DNA from: a virus
Length of the DNA stretch: 29,320 bases
Virus record (IMG/VR): IMGVR_UViG_3300007900_000688
Span: 1 to 29,320 of that record
Strand: one strand, 5' to 3'
Below are positions 13,618-21,876 of the stretch, piece by piece (position 1 is the first letter of the stretch; every line of letters begins with the position of its first letter). The notes under the pieces were generated by a model, which was given only the letters and a program-made list of their open reading frames with translations, did not search any database and was not told the origin of the DNA. The position numbers were made by a program, and so were the translations under genes.

Positions 13618-16158
13618 CTACGGACCCTCAACCCTGATCACATACCGAGTATCGACGGGCGCAAATTCGCTCATCACGCGAGCGATGCGCTCCGTATCCT
13701 CAGATGTTATTTCTTCGTCGCCAGTCAGAATAAACCAGAGACGAAGAATCTCAAAAGAATATAAAGCTGCTTCAGCAGTTACTCTACCATAGCTATCGAA
13801 TGTTGGCAACTCCCAAGAATGTCCCGCCCCACTATCGGCCCAGTCGTAAATCGATTCGTCTATGACAGTGGTCCACACTACAGGGCCATCATTGAACGTT
13901 GTGCCGATCCCCGCAGCGGGCGGATTACCTGTCCTCCAGGTCACAGTTCCGTCCGTAACGGTGTCGTCCAAGTTAGCCGGCCATGTAGGCTCAGTGCCTC
14001 CAGAAGTCCCAGCAGCCGTACATACATAGGCCCAGCCATTTACAGAGGTCGGTACAATTACGTCTCCTACTGAATATGTAGTAATGGCCCAGGCCGGAAC
14101 CCACTGCGGCTCCGTTCCCCCAGATGTTCCGGCTGTGGTGCACTCAAAGACGCGCCCCAGCGCCCCAAAAGTATCGGAGGGAGCTATGACTGCTCCCAAA
14201 ATGTAAGGGGCGCCAGTTTCCCACTTTCCAGCAAATACTACTGACTGTTTGGCCGCCCTATTCGAAACCAGAACGTGCTTTGCCATGGGATCAACATTAA
14301 CATTTGCCACGTCAACCGCAGATCGTAGGGCTCTCTCAAGGCCAGACTCGGTGCCACTCTGACGATGAACGGCAACGGCATTGCGAATCGTTGCGCGCTG
14401 GGCATCAACAGGAAGGGTACCATCAATTGTTACGCCCAGTACTGAGGCCAGCCTAGGTAGATATTTGGGAGGGCACTCATCGGGATTGATGAGCTGGGCC
14501 ATAAAGTCTATGGCCCCCTTGATCCTCGATGCAACGGACCCAAATATCATTAAGAAGCGTTCTAGCTGGCCCCGCTCAACGGCGCCATCCTCATGATAAG
14601 CACGGCGCTCTCCATCATCGTCGGAATCTGTCTCTACAGTCAAAGCTACCTGATCAGTTTCGGCGTCCTTGCTTCGATAGAGAGACGGGAGCAAGCCGAA
14701 AAGGACGTGAGTCATATACTCTGAATCCCAGGTAAAGTCTGATGCCCTCGAAGTTATGCCTCCGGTCTCCCAGCCTGGGTTGATGTTCTTGGTCTCCCAG
14801 ACTACGGTATCGTCATCGATGGTGTCCCCAATAGTGGTGGGCCACGTAGGCTCACCTGAATCCGATGTCCCCGCAGTAGTACACTCGTAAAAATAGCCGT
14901 TTGGAATAATCGGAATTATCCTATCCCCGACAACGTACGATGTGGTATCAGCCCAGGGTACGGTGCACGTATACTTAGTGAAGCCTTGGTAACACCAAAT
15001 AACGTTAGTGAGAATTCCGTAGTCCACAACAGATGTTTTAGTCATAGTGGTATCGTGCAAAACCTCGCTACCATCTGTATAGTCTGTGGGATATGTGTAC
15101 CTTCTTTTCCTGATCTTGAGTTCGGATGCGCCGGGGTCTATTGGCAAATCCCAAGTCACAACTATTTGCGGGCCTTCGATTCCAGGGCGGGTTGCGAAGT
15201 TAGTCAGCTGCCCCGTGAATGGCGTCGGAACATACGTGAAGGCATTCGGAAGCGTTGCATATTCTGAGTTCGGATTCGTCACTACGACATCGACCACACC
15301 GGCACCTGCTGGAGTCACACAATCAATTCGTGTGGAACTGACAACAACCACACTTGTCGCAGGATTTCCACCAAAGGTTACGGTAGCACCATCAACGAAA
15401 TCAGTACCTGTAAGAGATACTGGTGTGCTCCCCAAAGTCGAACCCACGGCCGGATTCACAGCAAGCAGCCTAAGTGCTTCATATGCTACCGTAGGAGGAG
15501 TGAAGTTGGCTGTCCACCTAGCATCACCTTTTGAAACACGAAACTCGTCAATCCAACCGGCGGGTAGATTCGCAACGGCACCAAGGGCTGGGCTGTTACC
15601 AATCCTGAATTCACCTGCCCAGTCGGGATATGGAAACGCTTGGACATACGTGTCTCGGAGGACACCATCTACAAACATACGATATGTATCACCGCTATGT
15701 GTTATCGCACAGTGATACAGGGTGTAAGGTGTCGGTTCCCAACTACTGTAGAACAGAGTGATTAGCCCGCCGCCATTCCTGACCACCTGAAAAACCAACT
15801 GGTGACTGCTGCCACCGCCATCTTGCCAATAGCAATGCGTATAGTTCTGGTAGTCCTGATATTGTGAGAAAAGGGCTTTGTTTCCCAGGTTGTTCGGAAG
15901 ACGAAAACGGAAATCAATTGCGGAGTCAACATCAAGTTGCCAGTCGGCATGATCGGCGGCCCAAAGGTAACCACTGCCATCGAACTCTACTGAACCAGTA
16001 CCAAAACCAAAGACTTTCCATGCGGTGTCAACCTGAGTATTACCGGTAGCTGTGATCACATGGGTTGGCGGGCTGAATGAGTCGTCAGGGAAAACCTGGG
16101 AACCATCTACCCCATCGCAGTGAAGGAGAAGCTTAGTATATGCGTCATTGCCTGGCAT
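13618..16158 (-). CDS. gpI-like baseplate protein fused to LamG, TIG, FN3 and carbohydrate-binding-like domains
   Basis: An 846-residue mosaic. Residues 1-228: LamG/concanavalin-like domain (LLLHCDG start, GSVEFDGSGYL, RMFVDGV, WIDEFRVSKG). Residues 229-310: IPT/TIG domain (VNPAVGSTLGSTPVSLTGTDF). Residues 318-395: fibronectin-III-like. Residues 400-455: a repeat of pattern Y.VGD.I.P...GY.YECTTAGTS..GEPTWP....T..D.TV.W. Residues 485-630: P2 gpI-like core (LFGLLPSLYR, FLMIFGSVASRIKGAIDF, YLPRLASVLG, IRNAVAVHRQSGTESGLERALRS). Residues 645-742: two more copies of the repeat. The end returns to the gpI fold (EILRLWFILTG to VIRVEGP). gpI links the wedge to fibres. It follows the gpJ-like gene, the usual order. 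The added modules probably bind glycans. Confidence 0.85.
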   Translation of the reverse strand: MPGNDAYTKLLLHCDGVDGSQVFPDDSFSPPTHVITATGNTQVDTAWKVFGFGTGSVEFDGSGYLWAADHADWQLDVDSAIDFRFRLPNNLGNKALFSQYQDYQNYTHCYWQDGGGSSHQLVFQVVRNGGGLITLFYSSWEPTPYTLYHCAITHSGDTYRMFVDGVLRDTYVQAFPYPDWAGEFRIGNSPALGAVANLPAGWIDEFRVSKGDARWTANFTPPTVAYEALRLLAVNPAVGSTLGSTPVSLTGTDFVDGATVTFGGNPATSVVVVSSTRIDCVTPAGAGVVDVVVTNPNSEYATLPNAFTYVPTPFTGQLTNFATRPGIEGPQIVVTWDLPIDPGASELKIRKRRYTYPTDYTDGSEVLHDTTMTKTSVVDYGILTNVIWCYQGFTKYTCTVPWADTTSYVVGDRIIPIIPNGYFYECTTAGTSDSGEPTWPTTIGDTIDDDTVVWETKNINPGWETGGITSRASDFTWDSEYMTHVLFGLLPSLYRSKDAETDQVALTVETDSDDDGERRAYHEDGAVERGQLERFLMIFGSVASRIKGAIDFMAQLINPDECPPKYLPRLASVLGVTIDGTLPVDAQRATIRNAVAVHRQSGTESGLERALRSAVDVANVNVDPMAKHVLVSNRAAKQSVVFAGKWETGAPYILGAVIAPSDTFGALGRVFECTTAGTSGGTEPQWVPAWAITTYSVGDVIVPTSVNGWAYVCTAAGTSGGTEPTWPANLDDTVTDGTVTWRTGNPPAAGIGTTFNDGPVVWTTVIDESIYDWADSGAGHSWELPTFDSYGRVTAEAALYSFEILRLWFILTGDEEITSEDTERIARVMSEFAPVDTRYVIRVEGP

Positions 16159-16194
16159 CGACTACCCGCTTTCTAGCATAGTGCTCACAAGTAC

Positions 16195-18144
16195 CTAGGA
16201 TACCAATTCATACTCAAGCGTAACCGTTCCCTGCCTGCGGACTTCGTAGTCCTCAATTTCGGCGTTACTGATATATTGAGATGTTCTGAATGTTCCTAGA
16301 TCCCCTATTCGCATATCGACTCCCGCGTCTATTTTAATTTTCAAAGACCCGTCGGACAGCGTATATTCAGCGTCTAGATTAGCGCCCGATAGTAACGTAG
16401 AGCCGGCAGCGTTGACAACCTTATATTCCGCTGATATCACATCTCCGCCCACTGTGAACTCAACGGACAGCTCCTGATCGACTAGATTAAGCGAGTTCTG
16501 AGGCGTTATATAATCTACCGTCGCTCCGTCTACGGGAGCAGAAATCCAATCAAAGGTTGTGACGGGATCCAGGGTCAACGTGGTAATGTCGACGTGGTCA
16601 ACCCCCTCTAGATTATCTATAAGGGCCATGATGTCCGACAGATTGACGTTCTTCCCGAACTTAGCGAGATCGCTGTCTACGCTGAAAAAATCACTGAGCG
16701 CTGTTGTAACCAGGGGCGCCACCTGGCTTTCAGAGTACCCAGATAGGAAATATACTTTCGCTGTCAGACTTATATCGACTACGTGGCGTGGCCCCTGAAC
16801 ATAGACTGTCATTCCAGCAACGTCTCGCGCAGCCAGGTAGGCCTGAACTTGATCTATCAGCGCCTGGGCTGGCACGTATCCTCCAGAGGGGAGCATATAT
16901 ACATCGATCTCCCGTAGCACGGCCGGCGGTCGGACTACGGCCTTGGCCTCCTCTACGCCCGCGACCTCGAGCGACAATGTTTCGTAGTCGTCTTCAGTAA
17001 CGGCCCGGCCCAGCGCCCTGAGGGAGCGGGGACCGAAGAACTTCGCATCCTCCAGAGACATCTCCTCGGCTCCCCCTGAGGCGGAGAGGGGGTTTGTGGC
17101 TGTTATGGCGACTGGGGCTCCGCCGAAGACGAGCGTAGAGATTAGGCTGGTTATCTTGCTCGCACCAACATTTCCCTGAGTGCCACCCCCAACTCTGTAG
17201 GTAGATGATATGGTGGACGCAATAGTCGGAATCGCGCCCGTTACGCCATCCCCGAACCTAGCATAGACAAAGCCAGCAGAGTCCCGAGATAGCTCGTACA
17301 CCTTATCTGTAGGATCAGAAGTAGCTAAGTTTTCAATTTCGGCCCACTGTGTAGGGACGGCCCCAACAGTAACCGTAATCTCAACGGACCCCTCTGCTAC
17401 GGGAGTTTGAGTAAGCTGAAAAAGCTGCCAGTCACTTCCGTCGCTGGTCCCAATATCCTCTGCTTGGGTTTGGCCTTGCTGTACCCCAACAGTGGCCTGG
17501 GTTGCGGATATCCGGGCGTTTGCCCCCGTTGTGTACGACCCGGAAATTCCGGCAACGAGGCTAATGGTGGTTGAGTCGGGGAGAGCGGCTATCTCCCCAC
17601 TCTCACCAGCTGGAGTGGAATCGTCGCGGATGTTTATTAGCTGGCCTACCTGAAAATCCGATGAATCTCCTACTATTATATCGGTATCGGGCGTACTAGC
17701 ATCGCTAGTCAGCGCTTGCCAAGCGAATTCCAAGTCGGCCAAAGTCTCGAACGTGACTGGCGTGGTGCCTGTTTCCCCAGTAGTGGACAGCTGGGTGTTC
17801 TCGGGAACAATGAAGTCCCCAGAAAGGGGGGAAACCAAAGTGAAGACCTCGTCGGCAATGGCGGCCGACTTCCCTGGAACTTCATAGTCGATCAGCTTAA
17901 GTATGTTCACTACGGACTCACGGGTAAAACAGGTGGTCAAGTACAGATTTTGGGCTCTTCGGTCAACGTAGAAATGAAGTATGTCCCCCATGTATGCGAA
18001 CAGCTCAATGAGAGTTATCCCAAAATCGCTGGCATTTCGATCTGTCCATTCAGGATTGAAGAACTGAATCTGGTCCATCAGATCCTGCCGGATAGATTCA
18101 AAGTCGCGGCTAAGATAATCTATCGATGGAATGCGCGTAGCCAC
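16195..18144 (-). CDS. Baseplate wedge protein, gpJ/gp47 type
   Basis: A 649-residue protein with the baseplate_J arrangement: N-terminus IDYLSRDFESIRQDL, then FGITLIELFAYMGDILHFYVDRRAQNLYL (about 62-90), a beta-rich middle with FARFGDGV-like and PTIASTISSTYRVGGGTQGNV segments, then the conserved ARSLRALGRAVTEDDYE-type helix (GPRSLRALGRAVTEDDYETL) and VYVQGPRHVVDISL. It forms the wedge ring around the hub with the gp25- and gpI-like proteins. The start codon is GTG at 18144, chosen because GGAGG lies 6 bases upstream and the gp25-like stop is two bases away. C-terminal residues 540-649 form an extra beta-rich domain beyond the core. Confidence 0.9.
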   Translation of the reverse strand: MATRIPSIDYLSRDFESIRQDLMDQIQFFNPEWTDRNASDFGITLIELFAYMGDILHFYVDRRAQNLYLTTCFTRESVVNILKLIDYEVPGKSAAIADEVFTLVSPLSGDFIVPENTQLSTTGETGTTPVTFETLADLEFAWQALTSDASTPDTDIIVGDSSDFQVGQLINIRDDSTPAGESGEIAALPDSTTISLVAGISGSYTTGANARISATQATVGVQQGQTQAEDIGTSDGSDWQLFQLTQTPVAEGSVEITVTVGAVPTQWAEIENLATSDPTDKVYELSRDSAGFVYARFGDGVTGAIPTIASTISSTYRVGGGTQGNVGASKITSLISTLVFGGAPVAITATNPLSASGGAEEMSLEDAKFFGPRSLRALGRAVTEDDYETLSLEVAGVEEAKAVVRPPAVLREIDVYMLPSGGYVPAQALIDQVQAYLAARDVAGMTVYVQGPRHVVDISLTAKVYFLSGYSESQVAPLVTTALSDFFSVDSDLAKFGKNVNLSDIMALIDNLEGVDHVDITTLTLDPVTTFDWISAPVDGATVDYITPQNSLNLVDQELSVEFTVGGDVISAEYKVVNAAGSTLLSGANLDAEYTLSDGSLKIKIDAGVDMRIGDLGTFRTSQYISNAEIEDYEVRRQGTVTLEYELVS

Positions 18145-18146
18145 GA

Positions 18147-18578
18147 TTAGCCTCCCGTCTCAGATTGAGTAAATAGATACACCATATTTCCCTCTTGATG
18201 GGAACGAAGAATTGTATACCCAATAAGGGCCTCTGTCACGCCTTTATTGGGCTGACTAGTAAAAGATATCTTATCAAAAGTAACCTGCTTTTCCCACCTA
18301 CTTAGTGCCTCGCCTATTTCAGTGGAAAGTTCTGACTCTGCTTGAGGCTGAGGCAAAAACAGTTTGGCGTGGATGCCCGAGCCGAACTCGCGCCGAATAA
18401 CTCGATCTCCCAGACGGGTACCGATTACTTGGCTCATTCTATCTTGTGTGTGCGCCTCAGCATAGCTAGTTACGACGCTCCCAGTAGACTCCGAGAAGCG
18501 GAAGGGGAAGGCTATTCCAACGCCCAACGCCCCCGCAGCCTGAGCCTCATCACTGGGCCTAGAAAAAATGCTAGACAT
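18147..18578 (-). CDS. Baseplate wedge protein, gp25/gpW type
   Basis: A 143-residue member of the GPW/gp25 family, close to the usual length. Characteristic features are IGTRLGDRVIRREFGSGIHAKLFLPQP (52-78), followed by EIGEALSRWEKQVTF and a closing strand pair (GVTEALIGYTILRSHQEGNMVYLF). It nucleates sheath assembly at the baseplate in contractile systems. The ATG at 18578 is two bases from the preceding stop, with GGGGGA upstream. The gpJ-like partner follows immediately. Confidence 0.92.
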   Translation of the reverse strand: MSSIFSRPSDEAQAAGALGVGIAFPFRFSESTGSVVTSYAEAHTQDRMSQVIGTRLGDRVIRREFGSGIHAKLFLPQPQAESELSTEIGEALSRWEKQVTFDKISFTSQPNKGVTEALIGYTILRSHQEGNMVYLFTQSETGG

Positions 18579-18580
18579 GA

Positions 18581-19030
18581 TTATCCCCCAGTCGTCGCCT
18601 GTTCTGGAAAGAGCCTCATCATGATTTCGTTGCCTATTTGCCGACCCTCTTCGAGCATCTGACGTTCACGAATAAGCTGATGCTTAACCTTTAGTTCCCC
18701 GTTTGGTCGCGTCTCCGCTATCTTGACCCTAAGAAAGTCCAGTCGGTTGGACAGCTCCATCTGCAGTAGTTTAAGCTCTAGATCGGGCTCCTGTCCAGTC
18801 AAAAATTTATCTAATAGTCGAAGGAGATTCTCCAAACGCATCTTTTCGCTTGTCAGGGCCTCTCTTTTCTGATTTACCTGGTTAATCTCCACGATGATAT
18901 CTGAGATCTCCTCTTCGATCTCATCTAGGCGTAGTTTCGCCAGCCCCTGCATCATTTCCTGGGCCGCAAAGATAAGCTCGTCCCGATCTGAGCTATTCAA
19001 TGAGGTAGCGAAATCTTCCAATGAAGCCAT
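18581..19030 (-). CDS. Coiled-coil protein of the baseplate cluster, unrecognised
   Basis: A 149-residue, highly charged, almost wholly helical protein. Residues 30-110 have heptad-like spacing (LRLDEIEEEISDIIVEINQV, MRLENLLRLLDKFL, LELKLLQMELSNRLDFLRV). No enzymatic motif or membrane segment is seen. The ATG at 19030 is 9 bases after the preceding stop, with AGGA some distance upstream. It sits between the HxHT protein and the gp25-like gene, so it is probably a structural or assembly component of the baseplate. No family was recognised. Confidence 0.75.
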   Translation of the reverse strand: MASLEDFATSLNSSDRDELIFAAQEMMQGLAKLRLDEIEEEISDIIVEINQVNQKREALTSEKMRLENLLRLLDKFLTGQEPDLELKLLQMELSNRLDFLRVKIAETRPNGELKVKHQLIRERQMLEEGRQIGNEIMMRLFPEQATTGG

Positions 19031-19039
19031 AGCAAAATC

Positions 19040-19669
19040 CTAAGATAATGTGTGCACATGCACTGAGCCAAACATTAATGCTAGTGTAGCATTGTCCTCA
19101 ATGTGCTCAAGCATCCCTTCACATATAGCCGTGAACATGATATCCATCGAGTTCTGATCACCTTGATCAGGCATAGCCGCACCAGCAATCCCCGCTGACG
19201 ACAAGGCCCCCACAATACCGCTTGCCATATCTGATGCAGCGCCTCCTATGTAGCTGGCTACAGGACTCTGAACGGGGGGGACGCCCGCGGGGCCAATTGT
19301 ATGATCATGAGCAAGTACCCCATCGGAAAGCGCGATCTGTGCCCCGCTTAGAAAGGTAGCCGTCTGGGCCGCAACAGTCGTAAAGAATGTCGATGTCTCA
19401 CTACCAGTATATCCGAGTGCGGTTACTGCCGTAGTTACAGGAACAAACGGAACTAATATAGTATGGTTATGTGTCCATGGACTGGGCGGAGCTACATCAG
19501 GCGGCCCAACTCCTGGAGATAATACTGCTGTTGCCCACATAGTTATCGTATCCTGACATATTGCTAATATAAACGCTTTAGGAGACTGCCCATCCTGCCA
19601 GTAATCCCGCCATCCCGAAGGCATTTTGGCCTTAATCTCGTCGGTCATATCCGTATCGCTCAGCGGCAT
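19040..19669 (-). CDS. Baseplate-cluster protein with three HxHT motifs
   Basis: A 209-residue protein whose ATG at 19669 overlaps the spike gene's TAA by one base (TAATG); longer in-frame starts would lie inside the spike gene. Residues 1-50 are helical (DEIKAKMPSGWRDYW). The rest is Ala/Gly/Ser/Thr-rich with three matching motifs: HNHT (67-70), HDHT (121-124) and HVHT (204-207). HxH pairs bind iron or zinc in other phage tail tips, so these may form one metal site in the folded chain. The position directly after the spike suggests it lines or plugs the spike region or is carried as cargo. I know no family for it. Confidence 0.75.
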   Translation of the reverse strand: MPLSDTDMTDEIKAKMPSGWRDYWQDGQSPKAFILAICQDTITMWATAVLSPGVGPPDVAPPSPWTHNHTILVPFVPVTTAVTALGYTGSETSTFFTTVAAQTATFLSGAQIALSDGVLAHDHTIGPAGVPPVQSPVASYIGGAASDMASGIVGALSSAGIAGAAMPDQGDQNSMDIMFTAICEGMLEHIEDNATLALMFGSVHVHTLS

Positions 19670-20373
19670 TATGGGCTCGCCTTCACAGTCCCTGACCCCG
19701 CCGGATGGGGACCGCCAGTAAACGCGCATAGATGTGCAGCAACGCCGGCACACACAACGCCGAAGGGAGCCGCTCCTCCTCCGCCCTTGAATTCAATTTC
19801 AGTGGCGCCGGTTAGGACAACTTTCCCAGCATTATCAATAACAAGTTCAGTGGTTCCCCCACTATGCTTTAACGTAACGGTAGTTCCGCCATCGTCTAGC
19901 TCAAACTCGTGACCTCCACTCGAGGTTATCTTTACTTTTTCAGACCCACTCGTATCGTCAAGCTCTACTGTGTGGTGTCCTGCCGATGTGACTTTGATCT
20001 TTGTGGCGTCCTCGGTATCGTCAAACTCTACTTTATGGCCTGCGGGCGTAGTCAGAACCCTTGTGTTTGGATAGTTGGTCTTGGCCTCATCCGGGAGAGT
20101 AGCTTCCTTACTAGTTTTGTCCTGTGGCCACCACGAACCGAGGTACAGCGGGCGCTCCGGATCTCCATTCTCAAACATAATCCAGACAAAATCGTCTACT
20201 GAAGGCTTCCAGGACCAGCCCGGGGCAACGGTTACAGGCCGTATTGTCCCTATGACCGTCCCACTGAAGAGTGCCGGGATAAAGGCTGCGATGCGGTCCA
20301 TCTTATCCTCATCTTCAACGCTAGTGACTGTTCCTTGATAGATACCAAGAAGCCGGTTGTCCGGAAGATTCAT
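19669..20373 (-). CDS. Baseplate spike, gpV/gp45 type
   Basis: A 234-residue spike protein. Residues 8-100 form the gp5/gpV OB-fold (GIYQGTVTSVEDEDKMDRIAAFIP; FVWIMFENGDPERPLYLGSWW). Residues 105-195 are short beta-helix repeats (AGHKVEFDDTEDATKIKVTS, GHHTVELDDTSGSEKVKIT, GHEFELDDGGTTVTLKH), the trimeric needle shaft. The C-terminus (GVVCAGVAAHLCAFTGGPHPAGSGTVKA) fits the tapered apex with a metal-binding His seen in P2 gpV and Mu gp45. No lysozyme domain is inserted. It would pierce the outer membrane, so a Gram-negative-type host is suggested. It ends one base into the next gene. Confidence 0.92.
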   Translation of the reverse strand: MNLPDNRLLGIYQGTVTSVEDEDKMDRIAAFIPALFSGTVIGTIRPVTVAPGWSWKPSVDDFVWIMFENGDPERPLYLGSWWPQDKTSKEATLPDEAKTNYPNTRVLTTPAGHKVEFDDTEDATKIKVTSAGHHTVELDDTSGSEKVKITSSGGHEFELDDGGTTVTLKHSGGTTELVIDNAGKVVLTGATEIEFKGGGGAAPFGVVCAGVAAHLCAFTGGPHPAGSGTVKASP

Positions 20374-20386
20374 AAGAGTACGCTCC

Positions 20387-21598
20387 TCAAAAAGTCGCGC
20401 TTCCAGCGGAAGAAGACCGGTCTGTTACGTCCGTCTGGCCCCCATCTAGGGAGCCCCCACTGGTCTGAGCTTTCTGATCAATGGGGGCGGTCTCCCCTAC
20501 AGGGTATGACCATCCACGAGCAGCCCAAAACTCGACTGTGTAGTCACCCCCAGGCTTAACCGTATGGAGGACACGCTTGATCATATATGCACCCTCAAAA
20601 CGCCCAATTCCGCTAATGACCACAAGTTGTTTAGGTTTCATCCATTGTCTTCCGAGCATCTTTACATGGGCCACAACTACAAACTTACTTCTATTCGTCT
20701 TGTCCTCAACGATATTTTGGGCTTCTTCGGGAGTCAGCGTTCCTCCGGTGCAGATAACATACTGAATTCTCCGTGCTGCTAGATCATCTACTCCGAGAAT
20801 ATTAGCCGAGGCCTCGACGCCAAGAATACCGTCTGATAGGTCATCAGAAACTACGTTGATTACCTCCCCGGTCAGAGGGTTGGGAGTTGAGGAAGCGAAA
20901 ATACAGGCCTTTCCCTCACCCTCTATCCTAACCTCAACGCTGTACACTTCGGGATCATCTAACATTATTGCAACTTCTCCCGTTGCCCCCCCGGGAACAG
21001 CGAAACACAGTCTGTGATCATCAACATAGACCGTACGGCCACACTTCCTGGCGATTCGGTTAAGAAATTCATAGTCAGTCTCGTTTGATTGAACAACCTG
21101 AGGCAAAACTATATCTGTTTCGTCAACGAACGACCTCATTTGCCATCTTTCGGCAACAGCCTCCGCTATTTGAGCGTATGTTTTCCCTTTATATACTCTT
21201 CTCTCCTTAATTCGCATGAGAACAGACTCTTCCCCCAAACCAGCCAGCGTTATCGTCTTTGGGTTTTTGAAACTAAATAGTGGCCTCCGAACTACGACCG
21301 AAGTTGTGGTAACAAGGCCACTAGTGGGGTAGCCTACAGAAACCTCCATATAGTTGCTCTCACGGATAATGGCGCTGTCCGTAATCAGAGGGCCGACATT
21401 TCGCAGAACAACTTCGGCATAGTCTGCCTTGTCGTCAGTTAGGTCTACTCTCACCTCGGTCAGGAGCTTGTGATAACCAAACTCAGAAAGCTCTCGACCA
21501 CCAATAATGACGGAGGCCATCCCCGCCCGTCTATCAGACTCAAATGCGGGCTTATTGGCCTCGCTACCTTGTGCCGCAACTGTCTCGCCCATAGCCAT
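20387..21598 (-). CDS. Baseplate hub, late-control gpD / VgrG N-terminal type
   Basis: A 403-residue hub protein. A typical family segment is residues 120-200, where YAQIAEAVAERW is followed by QSNETDYEFLNRIARKCGRTVYVDDHRLCF. The C-terminal part (about 315-360) has the SKFVVVAHVKMLGRQWMKPKQLVVISGIGRFEGAYMI pattern of gpD-like proteins, and the tail is low-complexity Ser/Gly/Asp. The trimeric hub joins tail tube to spike. The first ATG at 21598 is two bases from AGGA; the second ATG two codons on has better spacing, so either may be used. It lies just after the LysM gene and before the spike, as in Mu-like phages. Confidence 0.9.
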   Translation of the reverse strand: MAMGETVAAQGSEANKPAFESDRRAGMASVIIGGRELSEFGYHKLLTEVRVDLTDDKADYAEVVLRNVGPLITDSAIIRESNYMEVSVGYPTSGLVTTTSVVVRRPLFSFKNPKTITLAGLGEESVLMRIKERRVYKGKTYAQIAEAVAERWQMRSFVDETDIVLPQVVQSNETDYEFLNRIARKCGRTVYVDDHRLCFAVPGGATGEVAIMLDDPEVYSVEVRIEGEGKACIFASSTPNPLTGEVINVVSDDLSDGILGVEASANILGVDDLAARRIQYVICTGGTLTPEEAQNIVEDKTNRSKFVVVAHVKMLGRQWMKPKQLVVISGIGRFEGAYMIKRVLHTVKPGGDYTVEFWAARGWSYPVGETAPIDQKAQTSGGSLDGGQTDVTDRSSSAGSATF

Positions 21599-21602
21599 GT
21601 TC

Positions 21603-21875
21603 CTAGAACGGCAGATCCAATGCTGTCCCAGATGGGATATCCAGGGACCACTCTAGCTCATTAGCTTCGGCAATAGCCCACCAATTCCGCGCTCTGTGGG
21701 CGTACCTAAAAGCCAGAAAGTCGAGGGTTTGTTTGTCCTCAACCGTTACAGTAAGCCTCGTGGGCACTTCAAGAGGTACGCGCAAGTGCATAAAATTCTT
21801 TAGTGTCAGTCCCTCATCGGACGAGGTAACAGTGTAGGCTAGGCCCTCATATCTGCTTCCTGCAAAAATAGCCAT
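21603..21875 (-). CDS. LysM-type tail protein
   Basis: A 90-residue protein. The ATG at 21875 follows the preceding TAA by one base with TTGGGGGA upstream; a longer start inside the previous gene is unlikely. Residues 45-90 form a LysM fold (VEDKQTLDFLAFRYAHRARNWWAIAEANELEWSLDIPSGTALDLP), with the usual YG-like first helix and the final P.G..L.(L/I)P strand. In contractile tails a LysM domain often follows the tube-initiation protein and bridges to the hub. Here it is a separate gene rather than fused as in Afp7-type proteins. Confidence 0.85.
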   Translation of the reverse strand: MAIFAGSRYEGLAYTVTSSDEGLTLKNFMHLRVPLEVPTRLTVTVEDKQTLDFLAFRYAHRARNWWAIAEANELEWSLDIPSGTALDLPF

Positions 21876-21876
21876 G

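Noticed and set aside
13819-14073. Tandem repeats suggestive of a CRISPR or repeat array in 13900-14900
   Set aside because: They are three divergent coding repeats of a carbohydrate-binding-like domain, not direct repeats with spacers.
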